A stretch of 64,000 nt of DNA from JAXGXJ01 sp963816155 (GTDB lineage Bacteria; Actinomycetota; Thermoleophilia; RBG-16-64-13): assembly GCA_963816155.1 (NCBI GenBank), contig CAWFJE010000010.1, positions 310,001 to 374,000 on the forward strand. Direction: 5' to 3'. The notes below the pieces were generated by a model. It saw only the letters and a program-made list of their open reading frames with translations, made no database searches and had not been told where the DNA came from. A program made the translations under genes and the position numbers. Of the stretch, positions 51,839-60,757 are shown one piece after another (within the stretch, counting starts at the first letter, position 1; each line of letters begins with the position of its first letter).

Positions 51839-52330
51839 ATGACCGACGAGACACGCGAGCCGTCCTCGCAGCAACGCACCGACGCGATAGGAGTGCTCCA
51901 TGCTGCCCCCTTCGCCTGCCTGTCGCTCACCGATGGAGGCCCCTACGTGATCCCTATCTGCTTCGCGTACGAAGCCCTCCAGGGCGGAGAGGGATGGGGC
52001 CGCATCCTCTTGCACACCGGCGAAGGCCGCAAGAGCCGGGCACTGGCGCTCGATCCCCGCGTCTGTCTAGCCGTGGTTGCGGACGCGGCCTTCGATCGCG
52101 GTCCGGAGCCCTGCCGGGACACATTCGCCTTCCGCTCCGTCATCATCGAAGGTGCCGCCACGCGGCTCGAAGACCACGAGGAGCGAGAGAAGGCCCTACG
52201 CCTCATCGTGGCCAAGTATGATCCGGAAGCCAAGGAGCGACCTTTCGCAGAGAAGGACTTCCGAGCCACGCTGCTCTACGCGGTCACCATCGCTTCCCTC
52301 AGCTACACGGAACGCCGCGCCCGATCTTGA
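51839..52330 (+). CDS. Pyridoxamine 5'-phosphate oxidase-related FMN-binding protein
   Basis: A 163-residue split-barrel flavoprotein like the NimA/PNPOx-related group: RTDAIGVLHAAPFACLSLTD, GPYVIPICFAYEA, LLHTGEGRKSRAL and a C-terminal TLLYAVTIASLSYTER. Such proteins bind FMN, F420 or heme and reduce small molecules; the substrate is unknown. ATG 51839 is preceded by GAAGGAGG at a good distance. It is divergent from the ApgM-type gene and convergent with the aminotransferase gene, with a dispersed repeat between them. Confidence 0.82.
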   Translation: MTDETREPSSQQRTDAIGVLHAAPFACLSLTDGGPYVIPICFAYEALQGGEGWGRILLHTGEGRKSRALALDPRVCLAVVADAAFDRGPEPCRDTFAFRSVIIEGAATRLEDHEEREKALRLIVAKYDPEAKERPFAEKDFRATLLYAVTIASLSYTERRARS

Positions 52331-52332
52331 CG

Positions 52333-52381
52333 GCCTCCTGCCAGGCTGCTGAAGAGCGAAGCCCTGCCCGCCTGGCCGCAC
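52333..52381 (+). repeat. Dispersed intergenic repeat, copy 2
   Basis: 52337-52380 matches the reverse complement of 2782-2825 in 39 of 44 bases. It fills the gap between two convergent genes and ends at the aminotransferase stop codon. CCTGCCAGG and the core GGCTGCTGAAGAGCGAAGCC give it some internal symmetry. Confidence 0.6.
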
Positions 52382-53584
52382 CTAGCGCTTGAGGTACTTG
52401 GCCCCCACTTCTTGCAGCACGGGCAGCGCACCTTCCACGATCCGCCTCTCCACGCAGTAGGCGATGCGGAAGAAGCCCGGGAAGCCGAACCCTGTTCCGG
52501 GCGTCACCAGCACGAGCCGTTCGAGCAACTCCGCACAGAAGTCCATGTCGTCTTCCAGCGGCGACTTGGGGAACATGTAGAACGTGCCCTCGGGCTTGTG
52601 GATCTGGTAGCCCACCTCGGTCATGCCCTCGTAGAGCCGGTCCCGGTTGTCCTGGTAGAGGGTCACGTCCACCTCCACGCCCTGTAGGCGGGCGATCACG
52701 CGCTGCATCAACGCGGGGGCGTTGATGAAACCCAGCACCCGGTTGGCGAGGATCAGTGCGGCGACAAGCTGGTCGATCCCTTCGATCCGTGGGTTGGCGG
52801 CCACGTAGCCGATGCGTTCACCGGCCAGGGAGAGTTCCTTGGAGTAACTCGTGGCGATGAGCGTGTTCTCGTACGCCGCCAGCACGGGCGGCACCCGGTT
52901 GCCGTCGAACACGATCCTCCGATAGGGCTCGTCGGAGATGAGATAGATGATGCGCCCCATCTCCTCCGACTTTCGCCGGAGCAGATCGCCGAGAGCGGCC
53001 AGCGTGGAGGCCGGATAGATGCGCCCGGTGGGATTGTTGGGAGAGTTGATGAGCACCGCTCGAGTCGCCGGTCGTATGGCCTGCTCGATGGCTTCAAGGT
53101 CGAGATCGAAGTCCTCAGCGCAGTCCACAGCCACCAGCACGCCGAAGTGATTGCTGAGGTAGTTGCCGTACTCCACGAAGTAGGGCTTGGCGATGATAAC
53201 CTCGTCGCCCGGATCGAGTATGGTGCGGAAGATGACGTTGAGCGCGCCGCCGGCCCCCACGGTCATGATCACGTGGTCACAACCGATGGGGATGCCCTGG
53301 TCCTTGCTGAGGTACCCGGCCACGGCCTCCCGGGCCTCGGTGTAGCCGGCGTTCTGCATGTAGCCGTGCCTGCCCGGCGTCAGCTCGCAGGCGACTTCCT
53401 TGAGCACCCGCTGGAACTCCTCGGGCGGCTCCACGTTGGGATTGCCGATACTGAGGTCGAAGATCTTGTCACGGCCGTGGATGGCTGCCAGACGCATACC
53501 CTCCTCGAACATCTTCCTGATCCAGGAGGCGGTCCCCGTCAGCTCGATCATCCTCTTGGACACCGTCATGTTCTCGGCCGGCAT
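52382..53584 (-). CDS. Class I/II pyridoxal-phosphate aminotransferase
   Basis: A 400-residue fold-type I aminotransferase close to the aspartate/aromatic aminotransferase group. Visible sites: SIGNPNVEPPEEF near the N-terminus, NSPNNPTGRIYP, YLISDEPYRRIVFDG (PLP-nitrogen Asp) and TSYSKELSLAGERIGY with the Schiff-base Lys. The substrate cannot be fixed. ATG 53584 follows GGAGGT by 6 bases. The SDR gene and the B12-domain gene lie upstream on the same strand (184- and 37-base gaps), so they may share transcripts. Confidence 0.9.
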   Translation of the reverse strand: MPAENMTVSKRMIELTGTASWIRKMFEEGMRLAAIHGRDKIFDLSIGNPNVEPPEEFQRVLKEVACELTPGRHGYMQNAGYTEAREAVAGYLSKDQGIPIGCDHVIMTVGAGGALNVIFRTILDPGDEVIIAKPYFVEYGNYLSNHFGVLVAVDCAEDFDLDLEAIEQAIRPATRAVLINSPNNPTGRIYPASTLAALGDLLRRKSEEMGRIIYLISDEPYRRIVFDGNRVPPVLAAYENTLIATSYSKELSLAGERIGYVAANPRIEGIDQLVAALILANRVLGFINAPALMQRVIARLQGVEVDVTLYQDNRDRLYEGMTEVGYQIHKPEGTFYMFPKSPLEDDMDFCAELLERLVLVTPGTGFGFPGFFRIAYCVERRIVEGALPVLQEVGAKYLKR

Positions 53585-53767
53585 GTATCTACCTCCGCTC
53601 AAGGGTGAGGAACGACCACGATCCGGAATCCCCTCCGGCACGCACGCAGTATCACCGGGAGCGACGGGCGCGCAACGTGGCCGCAGAAGTCTAGCACGGC
53701 GCGTAACGCGCCCCCCGGGTTCGCGAGGGCGAGCAACGTCCCGCCGCCGCGCCCGGGCGGGCGGCTT

Positions 53768-54568
53768 TCAGTTGTGGTTCATCCCTCCGTCCACCAGAAG
53801 GGTCTGACCGGTCATGAAGTCGCTGTCCGGCGAGGCCAGGAAGTACGCGGGACCGGCAAGGTCGTCCGCCTCCTCGTTACGCTGGTCCAGGCACTGGGCC
53901 CGACGCATCTCGTCCCAGACTCCGGCCATCTCCACCTGGTCGACGTTGACGGCCGTGCGCGTGAGGCCGGGAGCGATGGCGTTCACGCGGATGCCCTCGT
54001 GCCCCAATTCCCGTGCCAGGGCGCGGGTGAAGCCGATCACCCCTCCCTTGCTCGACACGTAGTGGATGAGGCCCGGCACCCCCTCCCACACAGTGGAGGA
54101 GGTGATGTTGATGATCTTGCCGTAGCCGGCGCCCCGCATGTAGGGATAGACGGCCCGTGCGCAGAACCACATACCGCGCAGATTGACGTCCAGCATGTAG
54201 TCCCATTCCTCCACCGGCCATTGGTCGAAAGCCTGGCGGGTCTGCTCCGCCAACCTGCCTCGCAGAGCGGCCGCGTTGTTCACCAGGATGTCGATACGCC
54301 CCCCCGACCGCTCACCCAACTGCCGGGCGGCCGCCTCGCACTGTGCGAGATCGGTGACGTCGCACGTCAAGGGGAGGGCTTCCCCACCCTGAGTCGCTAT
54401 CTCGTCCGCCACCCAACGGGCGCTGGGGCCGTCGATGTCGAGCACGCCCACGAGCGCGCCCTCCCGGGCAAGACGCAGGGCGATAGACCGCCCGATACTG
54501 TTGGTCCCGCCCCCGCCCGTCACCAGCGCGACAGTACCCTGTAGACGCCCCTCCGATGCCAGACTCAT
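53768..54568 (-). CDS. Short-chain dehydrogenase/reductase
   Basis: A 266-residue classical SDR, NAD(P)-dependent. The cofactor loop is ALVTGGGGTNSIGRSIA (a slightly expanded TGxxxGxG), followed by LDIDGP after beta-2 (an Asp suggesting NAD preference), ILVNNAAALRG, catalytic INITSSTVW Ser and HYVSSKGGVIGFTRALA with Tyr-x3-Lys, then VNAIAPGLTRT. The C-terminal TGQTLLVDGGMN is typical. The substrate is unknown. The 183 bases after it contain a GC-rich imperfect hairpin near 53735-53765. Confidence 0.9.
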   Translation of the reverse strand: MSLASEGRLQGTVALVTGGGGTNSIGRSIALRLAREGALVGVLDIDGPSARWVADEIATQGGEALPLTCDVTDLAQCEAAARQLGERSGGRIDILVNNAAALRGRLAEQTRQAFDQWPVEEWDYMLDVNLRGMWFCARAVYPYMRGAGYGKIINITSSTVWEGVPGLIHYVSSKGGVIGFTRALARELGHEGIRVNAIAPGLTRTAVNVDQVEMAGVWDEMRRAQCLDQRNEEADDLAGPAYFLASPDSDFMTGQTLLVDGGMNHN

Positions 54569-54605
54569 AGCTGCTCCTTACACGTTCGTCAGCGCCGGTA
54601 TCACG

Positions 54606-55298
54606 TCAGTGCCGGTAGCGACACGTATCGCCCTTGACGCAGTAGTCACAGGGTGAACGCACTTCCTTGGACTCGTAGTCGGGACCCGCGCCCACCAGCA
54701 GAGAGGCCGACTTCTGGGGCGAGAGCATGCCCGCCTCGGTCACCTCGACGCCGATGGCAGCCACGTCCAGAAGGCTGCAGAGAAGCTTCTGTTCCCCCAC
54801 ATCCCAGCCCGCCAACTGACCCGGGGCCAACTCCGCCCCCACGCCCCAACCCCGCGCCGCGGCCTGTTCCTCCACCAAGCGATGTGCACGCTGCATGAGG
54901 CCGCCCACCGCGTAGACACCCACCTCGCCCAGGATGAAGCTCTCGAAGGTCTCGCCCTCCGCGGCCAGTTCCCGGGCTCGTTCTTCCAAGACGGATCCGA
55001 TGGTGGCCACACACACGAAGGCCTCGCGGGCCGGGAGCATCAGGTCGGCGTGACCTCCGATCTGGAAGAGCACGCCGCCCACGCGCACCTCTCGCCTCCC
55101 CATCACTTCCACAGGCAGCCACTCGTACGCCAGCGCGGGCCGGACCAACCCCCGAGCCTCATCGAGAGCCCGGCCGGCCGCCTCTTGCGCCCGCGGGTGG
55201 CGTAGGGCCTCGCCCTGCGCCTCGAGAAAAGCGCCCAGTTCCATGGTCACTTCGACGCCGCCCAGCACAGCCATCAGAACGTTCCTCTCTGCCGACAT
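54606..55298 (-). CDS. Stand-alone B12-dependent methionine synthase activation-domain-like protein
   Basis: A 230-residue cytoplasmic protein resembling the MetH reactivation (AdoMet-binding) domain. The likeness lies in a helical start, REAFVCVATIGSVLEERARE, GEVGVYAVGGLMQRAHRLVE, and the core PGQLAGWDVGEQKLLCSLLD with GVEVTEAGMLSPQKSASLLV. The C-terminus adds CDYCVKGDTC, a three-Cys cluster fitting a metal or Fe-S site. Such stand-alone forms are thought to help reductive reactivation of corrinoid proteins in anaerobes, which is inference. Start choice is uncertain: ATG 55298 has no strong ribosome site; ATG 55274 has GAGAGG upstream. It is divergent from the zinc-ribbon gene. Confidence 0.72.
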   Translation of the reverse strand: MSAERNVLMAVLGGVEVTMELGAFLEAQGEALRHPRAQEAAGRALDEARGLVRPALAYEWLPVEVMGRREVRVGGVLFQIGGHADLMLPAREAFVCVATIGSVLEERARELAAEGETFESFILGEVGVYAVGGLMQRAHRLVEEQAAARGWGVGAELAPGQLAGWDVGEQKLLCSLLDVAAIGVEVTEAGMLSPQKSASLLVGAGPDYESKEVRSPCDYCVKGDTCRYRH

Positions 55299-55449
55299 GA
55301 TCGTGCGCCAAGCCTATCACGACCACCATATCGCCCCGGCGAAGAACGGTCTCCAGTGGGACGCGACCCGGTGGGTGACTGCTATACTGCACTCATTCAC
55401 AGAGTCATTCCCCGGAGAGCAGCATGCAACGGGGAAGGAGGCGCGCAAC

Positions 55450-56088
55450 ATGGCTTTTCCTGACGATGTCTTCCCCACCGGCGACCACTGCGAGATCTGT
55501 GGAGCCGAACTGGGGAACGAGGTGGTCATCCAGGAGTTCGCGGACGGCACTTTTGCTCGGCTGTGCCCGGAATGCCACACGGGAGCGACCTTTGGCAGGG
55601 GAGCGGACACAGCCGGCGACCCGTTTGCGGCCGCCGACCGGATGTCGGCGGCTCCGAGCCGTCTGGAGGCGGACATCAGCGAGGAACGAGGTCCTCAAGA
55701 CCCCATCGATGCCTTCGGTCCCCAGGATGCCTACGGTCCTGAGGATGCCTTCGGTTCCGAGGAAGCCTTCGATGTGCAGAGCCCCACGCATTCCTCGGGC
55801 AGCATAGACAGCATGGACAACATGGATCCTATGGAGATGACCAAGGAGTTACTCATCCCCGTCGCCGACCTGATCGGCCTGCAGGGCGAGATGCAGATCG
55901 CTCTGGAGCGACTGGCCGGCTCGCTCGACCGCTTCGCCTCCCACGTGGTCACCGACTCCATCGACAAGACCACCAGCTTGGAGAACCGTATCAAGTCCTT
56001 GGAGACCGAGCTCGAGCGGACCCGTGACCGTCTACGTGAGACTGAGTCTCTGCTGATCGTTACCGGCAGCACAGGCGCGATCGCGTAA
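55450..56088 (+). CDS. Zinc-ribbon/coiled-coil protein, upstream half of a split gene
   Basis: A 212-residue hypothetical protein. Residues ~12-45 form a zinc ribbon (CEICGAEL ... CPECHTG). Residues ~85-110 contain imperfect acidic repeats of the type DAFGPQDAYGPEDAFGSEEA, and residues ~130-205 a helical coiled-coil (LENRIKSLETELERTRDRLR). The ATG follows AAGGAGG by 8 bases, and TATACT at 55386 is a possible -10. The TAA at 56086-56088 is in frame with the next reading frame, and the sequence between has no other stop, so this may be one 489-residue protein interrupted by a nonsense codon. No function is recognised. Confidence 0.75.
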   Translation: MAFPDDVFPTGDHCEICGAELGNEVVIQEFADGTFARLCPECHTGATFGRGADTAGDPFAAADRMSAAPSRLEADISEERGPQDPIDAFGPQDAYGPEDAFGSEEAFDVQSPTHSSGSIDSMDNMDPMEMTKELLIPVADLIGLQGEMQIALERLAGSLDRFASHVVTDSIDKTTSLENRIKSLETELERTRDRLRETESLLIVTGSTGAIA

Positions 56089-56148
56089 ACCGCTCCGGCC
56101 GAAGCGGAAGCGATCGCCGTTGCCCCACTCCCGAGCACCGAGTCCGCT

Positions 56149-56919
56149 GTGAGCGAAGCTCCCCCGCCCGTCTTCACGCCCACGGCCCCCAGCGCACTGC
56201 CGGGAGCGGCGGACGACGGGAGGATGGATACCCCGGCAGCCGATGAGGGGATGGACACCATAGCCGACCCGGCGGCGTCTCCCGACTCCCTGGAGAAGCT
56301 TTCGTCCACCTATGCGGACCTGCAGGCGCTGGCCACCGAGACCGAGGCCGACCTTACCCGGGAGGTCGACATGGCCGGCTACTGGACCACGGTGGGCACA
56401 CCTTCCGTGGAGACTGACCCGGCGCAGCCCGCCCCCCCACCCACTCCGGCAGTCTGCACCGAGGTCTTCGACCTCAGCGATGTGCGCCTGACCCAGCGCC
56501 ACTTCAACGAGAGCACCTTCACGTCGCGCATGCGCGACGTGCGCCGCAGCCTGGGCAGACCACGTGTCAACTTGTCCCGGGTGTCCGGGGTGGATCCCCG
56601 TGCGCTGGTGACCATCTACTGGGACATCGTGTGGTATCAGTATCTGGTCGACCTGCGCCGCGAGGGCGTCTCCGGCCCGAGAGTCACACTCTTCCGAGAA
56701 GGCATGGAACTCGAGGAACTGAACGAGTGCTTCAAACAGAAGAACGCGTCCATGGACGACGACGGCCGGCTGGATGCTTCCGAGTTGGAGGTCCGGTTGC
56801 TGAGCGATCCCACCGTCCTTATCACCGAGTTGCCGCCCGAGGAGGAGAAGGCGCTCGAGGACGCCACCGAGGAGATCTGGGACAACCGTATGGCCCCCGA
56901 GTTCAAGTGGGATGACTGA
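56149..56919 (+). CDS. Hypothetical protein, downstream half of a split gene
   Basis: A 256-residue unrecognised protein if started at GTG 56149, which has no ribosome binding site. The first ~100 residues are Pro/Ala/Asp-rich and disordered; the rest is a compact, charged domain (FDLSDVRLTQRHFNEST, YWDIVWYQYLVDLRREG, VTLFREGMELEELNECF). The reading frame is continuous back to the TAA at 56086; the 20 codons between (Ala/Glu/Pro-rich) look like the same linker. It is most simply read as the C-terminal part of the preceding gene. A separate gene or stop-codon readthrough are alternatives. Confidence 0.65.
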   Translation: MSEAPPPVFTPTAPSALPGAADDGRMDTPAADEGMDTIADPAASPDSLEKLSSTYADLQALATETEADLTREVDMAGYWTTVGTPSVETDPAQPAPPPTPAVCTEVFDLSDVRLTQRHFNESTFTSRMRDVRRSLGRPRVNLSRVSGVDPRALVTIYWDIVWYQYLVDLRREGVSGPRVTLFREGMELEELNECFKQKNASMDDDGRLDASELEVRLLSDPTVLITELPPEEEKALEDATEEIWDNRMAPEFKWDD

Positions 56920-57003
56920 GACGACGGTGGGAGTAGCCGGGCCAACGTCTCCGGCATGTATGCGCCGCGACGGTAAGCACGACCAGGAATGGGTGATCTA
57001 GGT

Positions 57004-57429
57004 ATGTACAGTGTGCAGGCGAAGCAGGGTCCCGCGTACGTGCTACGGCCGGCGTTCGGCACCGATCTCATCGACGAATTGCAGACCTTCGTCCGCCGGG
57101 AGGGCATCACCCTGGCTTGGATATCGGGCGTTGGTGCGGTCACTCGGGCCAACCTCCGCTACTACAACCAGGTGGAGAAGTCGTGGTTGGACATCGACGT
57201 GGACAAGAACCTTGAAGTCATCAGCATGTTGGGGAACATCTCCCTGCTGAACGGGGAGCCCATCGTCCACGTGCACATCACTCTCTCCGACGAGGAGGGG
57301 CGGTGCTACGGGGGTCACGTGGGGCCCGACACCATCGTCTTCAACATGGAGATCCTCATGAACACCCTGACCGGGCCGCCGGTCACGCGCAAGCTGGACA
57401 CGGATACGGGGCTCACCCTCTGGGGTTGA
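57004..57429 (+). CDS. PPC/DUF296 domain protein
   Basis: A 141-residue protein made of one PPC (plant and prokaryote conserved, DUF296) domain: YVLRPAFGTDLIDEL, ISGVGAVTRANLRYYN, EVISMLGNISLLNGEPIVHVH and CYGGHVGPDTIV. Bacterial members are trimeric; some plant relatives carry AT-hooks, absent here. The metal-like HVH and GGHV positions are kept. Function is unknown, possibly DNA- or ligand-binding. ATG 57004 matches the usual domain start; an in-frame ATG at 56989 is possible. The 3' end overlaps the convergent phosphatase gene by 17 bases. Confidence 0.82.
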   Translation: MYSVQAKQGPAYVLRPAFGTDLIDELQTFVRREGITLAWISGVGAVTRANLRYYNQVEKSWLDIDVDKNLEVISMLGNISLLNGEPIVHVHITLSDEEGRCYGGHVGPDTIVFNMEILMNTLTGPPVTRKLDTDTGLTLWG

Positions 57430-60400
57430 GAGGCTTGCCCTGACGGGCCGCGGGCTCGTTCAGCGACAGTGCGAGAATGGCGATATCGTCGGTGAGCGTG
57501 CCCCCGGAGAAGGCGAGCACCTTGTCCAGCACCTGTTGGGGCAGACCCTCCGCCGTGATGTGCTCGCGGCTCAGTATGTCTTGGAGACGTTGCTCCCCAA
57601 AGAACTCCCCCTCGCGGCGCGCTTCCAGAACCCCGTCGGTGTAGAGAAGCAGGAGATCGCCCGCCTCCAGTTCCACCTGGCCGGACTTCCAGACCGCCTC
57701 CGGATAGACTCCCAGAGGAGAAGAGCCCGCGCCCAGGATCTCGATGTCCCCCGAGACGCGGCGCAGCAGCGCTTCGGGGTGACCCGCCGAGCAGTAGCGG
57801 AACACGCCCGATTCGCCGTCCAGGATGCCCAGAAACAGGGTCACGAAGCCGGGTAGGTCCTTCTCCACGAGTAGGCCGTTGGTACGTCTGAGGACCTCGT
57901 GGGCACGTAGAGACTGGTGAGTGAAGGCGTGCACCACGTCCTTGACCAAGGTGGCTGTACGGGCCGCCTGTATGCCGTGCCCGGACACGTCGCCGATGAG
58001 CACGGCTATGTGGCCCCCTTTGGCCGGGAAGGCGTCGTAGAAGTCACCCCCCACTCGGGCCGCCTCCGTTGCCGAGCGATAGAGGTGGCCCAAATTGACC
58101 CGGCCGATCTCGGAAGGGATGTTGAGGAGGGCCAACTGCAGGTTCTCGGCGATGTCGAGCTGCTGGCGGTACAGGCGCTCGTTCTCCTCGGCCAGGAGAC
58201 GGTGCCTCTCCTCACTCGCCCGCAGAGCCTCCTCCGCTTTCCGGCGCTCGGTGACGTCCTGAAGGATGCCCACCAGACGCGTGCGTCCGTCGGCATCGGT
58301 GCGATGCCTGGCCGCCGCCCACGTCCAGCGCACCTCGCCGTCGACCCGTCTGATGCGGCACTCGAAGATCCAGTCTGTCCTTTGAGCCGCGGCCGCCCGG
58401 AACTTCGCATCCACATCATCCCGATCTTCGGGCAGCACGTGGTCCAAGAAGGTCTCGTAGGTCCACTCGGGCAGCTTCGCCTCATACCCGAAGATGCGGT
58501 CGTGCCCGGCCGAGCGTTGCACCGAGTGATCCGATAGATCGAGGTCCCAGGCTGCCGTGGCACTCGTCTCCAGCGCGAAGGCCAGACGCTCTTCACTCCT
58601 GCGCAAGGACTCCTCGGCCCGTTTGCGGTCGAAAGCCTCCACCACTATGGGGCCCAGCGCCGCCAGCATCTCCTCCTGCTCAGGGCCATAGCCCCCTTGG
58701 CGCTCGCCCACCGCCAGGACCCCCACGACCTCGTCCTTGCGCCGCAGGGGGACGGCCATAAGACCGCCCGCAGACGGGTGCCCGTGAGGCTGATCGGCCA
58801 CGAGGCTCCTGCCTTCCTTCAACACGCGGCCCAGGAGCCCTTGGGGCGCGAGGTCCTCGGGCCGTCTCGCCCCCTTTGCGGGGCGATTCCGGCGCCCCGC
58901 ATCCCCAGCCGGAGCGCTGACGGCTATGCTGTGCACCAAGCCATCCTTGCCGATCTCGCTGATGAACCCGGTCGCGCTGTCGGTGACCTCTTGAGCCACT
59001 TCCAGACAGACCTCGCCCAGCTCCTCTTCGCCCCTGTCGCTGAGGGCCTCTTCGAAGATATCGGCCACGCCCCGGAACAGAGCCTTGTCCGTCTGCAGGC
59101 GGCACTCCGTCAGCCTGTGCTCGGTGATGTCGGCCACAGCACCGGCCAGCCCCGTGGCTCGGCCGTGCTCGAAGCGCGCCCGACCTGTGGCCGTGACCCA
59201 ACGTACGGACCCGTCCCGTCTGCTCACGACCCTGTATTCCGCGCAGTAGACGCCAGTCCCCGCCGGATCAAGCGCGCGCTCCATCGACTCCCGGATGGCC
59301 ACGCGGTCCTCCGGGTGTATGGCGGCCAGGAAGGTCGCGTAGTCGAGTCCCTCCTGTCCCTCCACCCCCCAGATCGCCAGCACCCGCCCGTCGCAGTCCA
59401 TCCGGCCCGAAACGATGTCGTAATCATGGATGCCCAACTCGACCGCATCCTTCGCCAGCGCCAGCCGGGCCTCGCTCTCGCGACGGGCCCTCTCGGCTTC
59501 CTTGTGTTCCGTGATCTCGTGGAAGACCACGACAGCCGCGTCGATGCTTCCCCGGTTGAGGATAGGGCTCGAGCTGACGAGGATGGTGCCGTAGGTGCCG
59601 TCACCACGCAGGATGCGTATCTCCTCGCCTTCGACCGTCTCACCTCGTTGGATGGAACGTGCCAGCGGCCACTCCTCGGGCCGGTAAGGGCGTCCATCAA
59701 GATGGTAGCCCTTGTAGGCGGCGTACTCCGTCACGCTGGCGGAGGCATAGAAACCCTGCCGCCAAATGCGGGCCACCTGGGCATTGCAGGCCACGAGCCG
59801 TCCCGACGGAGCCTCAGCGATGATCACGCCGGAAGGCATGTGCTGGAGCACCGCCTGCAGCCGCTCGCTCTCGACCCTGTAGGCGTCGGCGGCTACCCCG
59901 GCCTCCTCGGCCAGGGCCTCGGAGTGCCGACGCTGCATGGTCTCGTCCGTGATCTCGGAGACCACGACCAGGACGTCGAACGGAGGGGCACCGTGCTGCG
60001 CCAGCGGCAGGACCTCCCAGCGCCAGTAGGTGGTCCCGCGCGCGAACCCCACGAACTCGTATTCGGGAAGGTATACCGGCGTCCCTGTCTGAGACACTTC
60101 GCCGAGGATCTCGATCACGCCCATCTCCTCGGCCCCCGGCACCACGTCGCCGATGTAGAGCCCGGTGAGGTCGCGGGAGACATACGATCCCTCGAGGAAG
60201 GCGTGATAGGACCCGTTGGTCCAGCGATAGCGCAGGTCTGCGTCCAACACGAAGAGACCCATGGGAGCGTTCTCAGTGATGGCCGACACCAGTTCGTTCT
60301 CTTCAATCAGTTCCCGGATGGAAGGGGGAAGATTGGCGCCGGCCCCTTGCTCCATGCCCGGACGATAGAAGATGAGGCTGACCAGCGTGCCCCCCTCTGG

Positions 60401-60757
60401 GCCGGAGTAGAGAGCCAGGTGGTCGGACAGCTTAGCCATGAGAGGCAGACCGAGTCCCCGGTTGTGCCGCTCCTTGAGGCGATCGGGTGTCTGGAACTCC
60501 CCCGGGCCCTCGACCTGTATCTCCAGCCGATCGCCATGGAGAAGCGTGCGTACCTCCACGTGGCCCTTCACAGGCGCGTGCTCGACGGCGTTGGCGGCCG
60601 CCTCCGAAGAGACCAAGGTGATGTCGAACACGCGCGACTCGGGGAAGCCGGCCTCCGTCGCCACCTCAGCGACGAAGCGTCTGGCCCGGACGACCTCAGT
60701 CAGGTCGGGCGACAGAGTGAGTGAGCGCGTTACGGGCACCCGAGCGCGATAGGGCAT
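57413..60757 (-). CDS. Multi-sensor SpoIIE-type serine phosphatase with N-terminal kinase-like ATPase domain
   Basis: A 1114-residue signalling protein without membrane segments. Order: an RsbW-like HATPase domain (~10-135; SSEAAANAVEHAPVKGH, NRGLGLPLMAKLSD), three PAS domains, a GAF domain (~600-740; PAGDAGRRN, GGLMAVPLRRKDEVVGVLAV), a further PAS (~770-890) and a C-terminal PP2C-type SpoIIE domain (ARVGGDFYDAFPAKGGHIAV, IGDVSGHGIQAA, LLLLYTDGVLEARR, TDDIAILALSL) with metal-binding Asp residues. Fusion of anti-sigma kinase and phosphatase suggests a partner-switching module on an anti-sigma-factor antagonist not present here. ATG 60757 begins the first domain; 60835 is a longer alternative. 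Confidence 0.9.
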   Translation of the reverse strand: MPYRARVPVTRSLTLSPDLTEVVRARRFVAEVATEAGFPESRVFDITLVSSEAAANAVEHAPVKGHVEVRTLLHGDRLEIQVEGPGEFQTPDRLKERHNRGLGLPLMAKLSDHLALYSGPEGGTLVSLIFYRPGMEQGAGANLPPSIRELIEENELVSAITENAPMGLFVLDADLRYRWTNGSYHAFLEGSYVSRDLTGLYIGDVVPGAEEMGVIEILGEVSQTGTPVYLPEYEFVGFARGTTYWRWEVLPLAQHGAPPFDVLVVVSEITDETMQRRHSEALAEEAGVAADAYRVESERLQAVLQHMPSGVIIAEAPSGRLVACNAQVARIWRQGFYASASVTEYAAYKGYHLDGRPYRPEEWPLARSIQRGETVEGEEIRILRGDGTYGTILVSSSPILNRGSIDAAVVVFHEITEHKEAERARRESEARLALAKDAVELGIHDYDIVSGRMDCDGRVLAIWGVEGQEGLDYATFLAAIHPEDRVAIRESMERALDPAGTGVYCAEYRVVSRRDGSVRWVTATGRARFEHGRATGLAGAVADITEHRLTECRLQTDKALFRGVADIFEEALSDRGEEELGEVCLEVAQEVTDSATGFISEIGKDGLVHSIAVSAPAGDAGRRNRPAKGARRPEDLAPQGLLGRVLKEGRSLVADQPHGHPSAGGLMAVPLRRKDEVVGVLAVGERQGGYGPEQEEMLAALGPIVVEAFDRKRAEESLRRSEERLAFALETSATAAWDLDLSDHSVQRSAGHDRIFGYEAKLPEWTYETFLDHVLPEDRDDVDAKFRAAAAQRTDWIFECRIRRVDGEVRWTWAAARHRTDADGRTRLVGILQDVTERRKAEEALRASEERHRLLAEENERLYRQQLDIAENLQLALLNIPSEIGRVNLGHLYRSATEAARVGGDFYDAFPAKGGHIAVLIGDVSGHGIQAARTATLVKDVVHAFTHQSLRAHEVLRRTNGLLVEKDLPGFVTLFLGILDGESGVFRYCSAGHPEALLRRVSGDIEILGAGSSPLGVYPEAVWKSGQVELEAGDLLLLYTDGVLEARREGEFFGEQRLQDILSREHITAEGLPQQVLDKVLAFSGGTLTDDIAILALSLNEPAARQGKPLNPRG

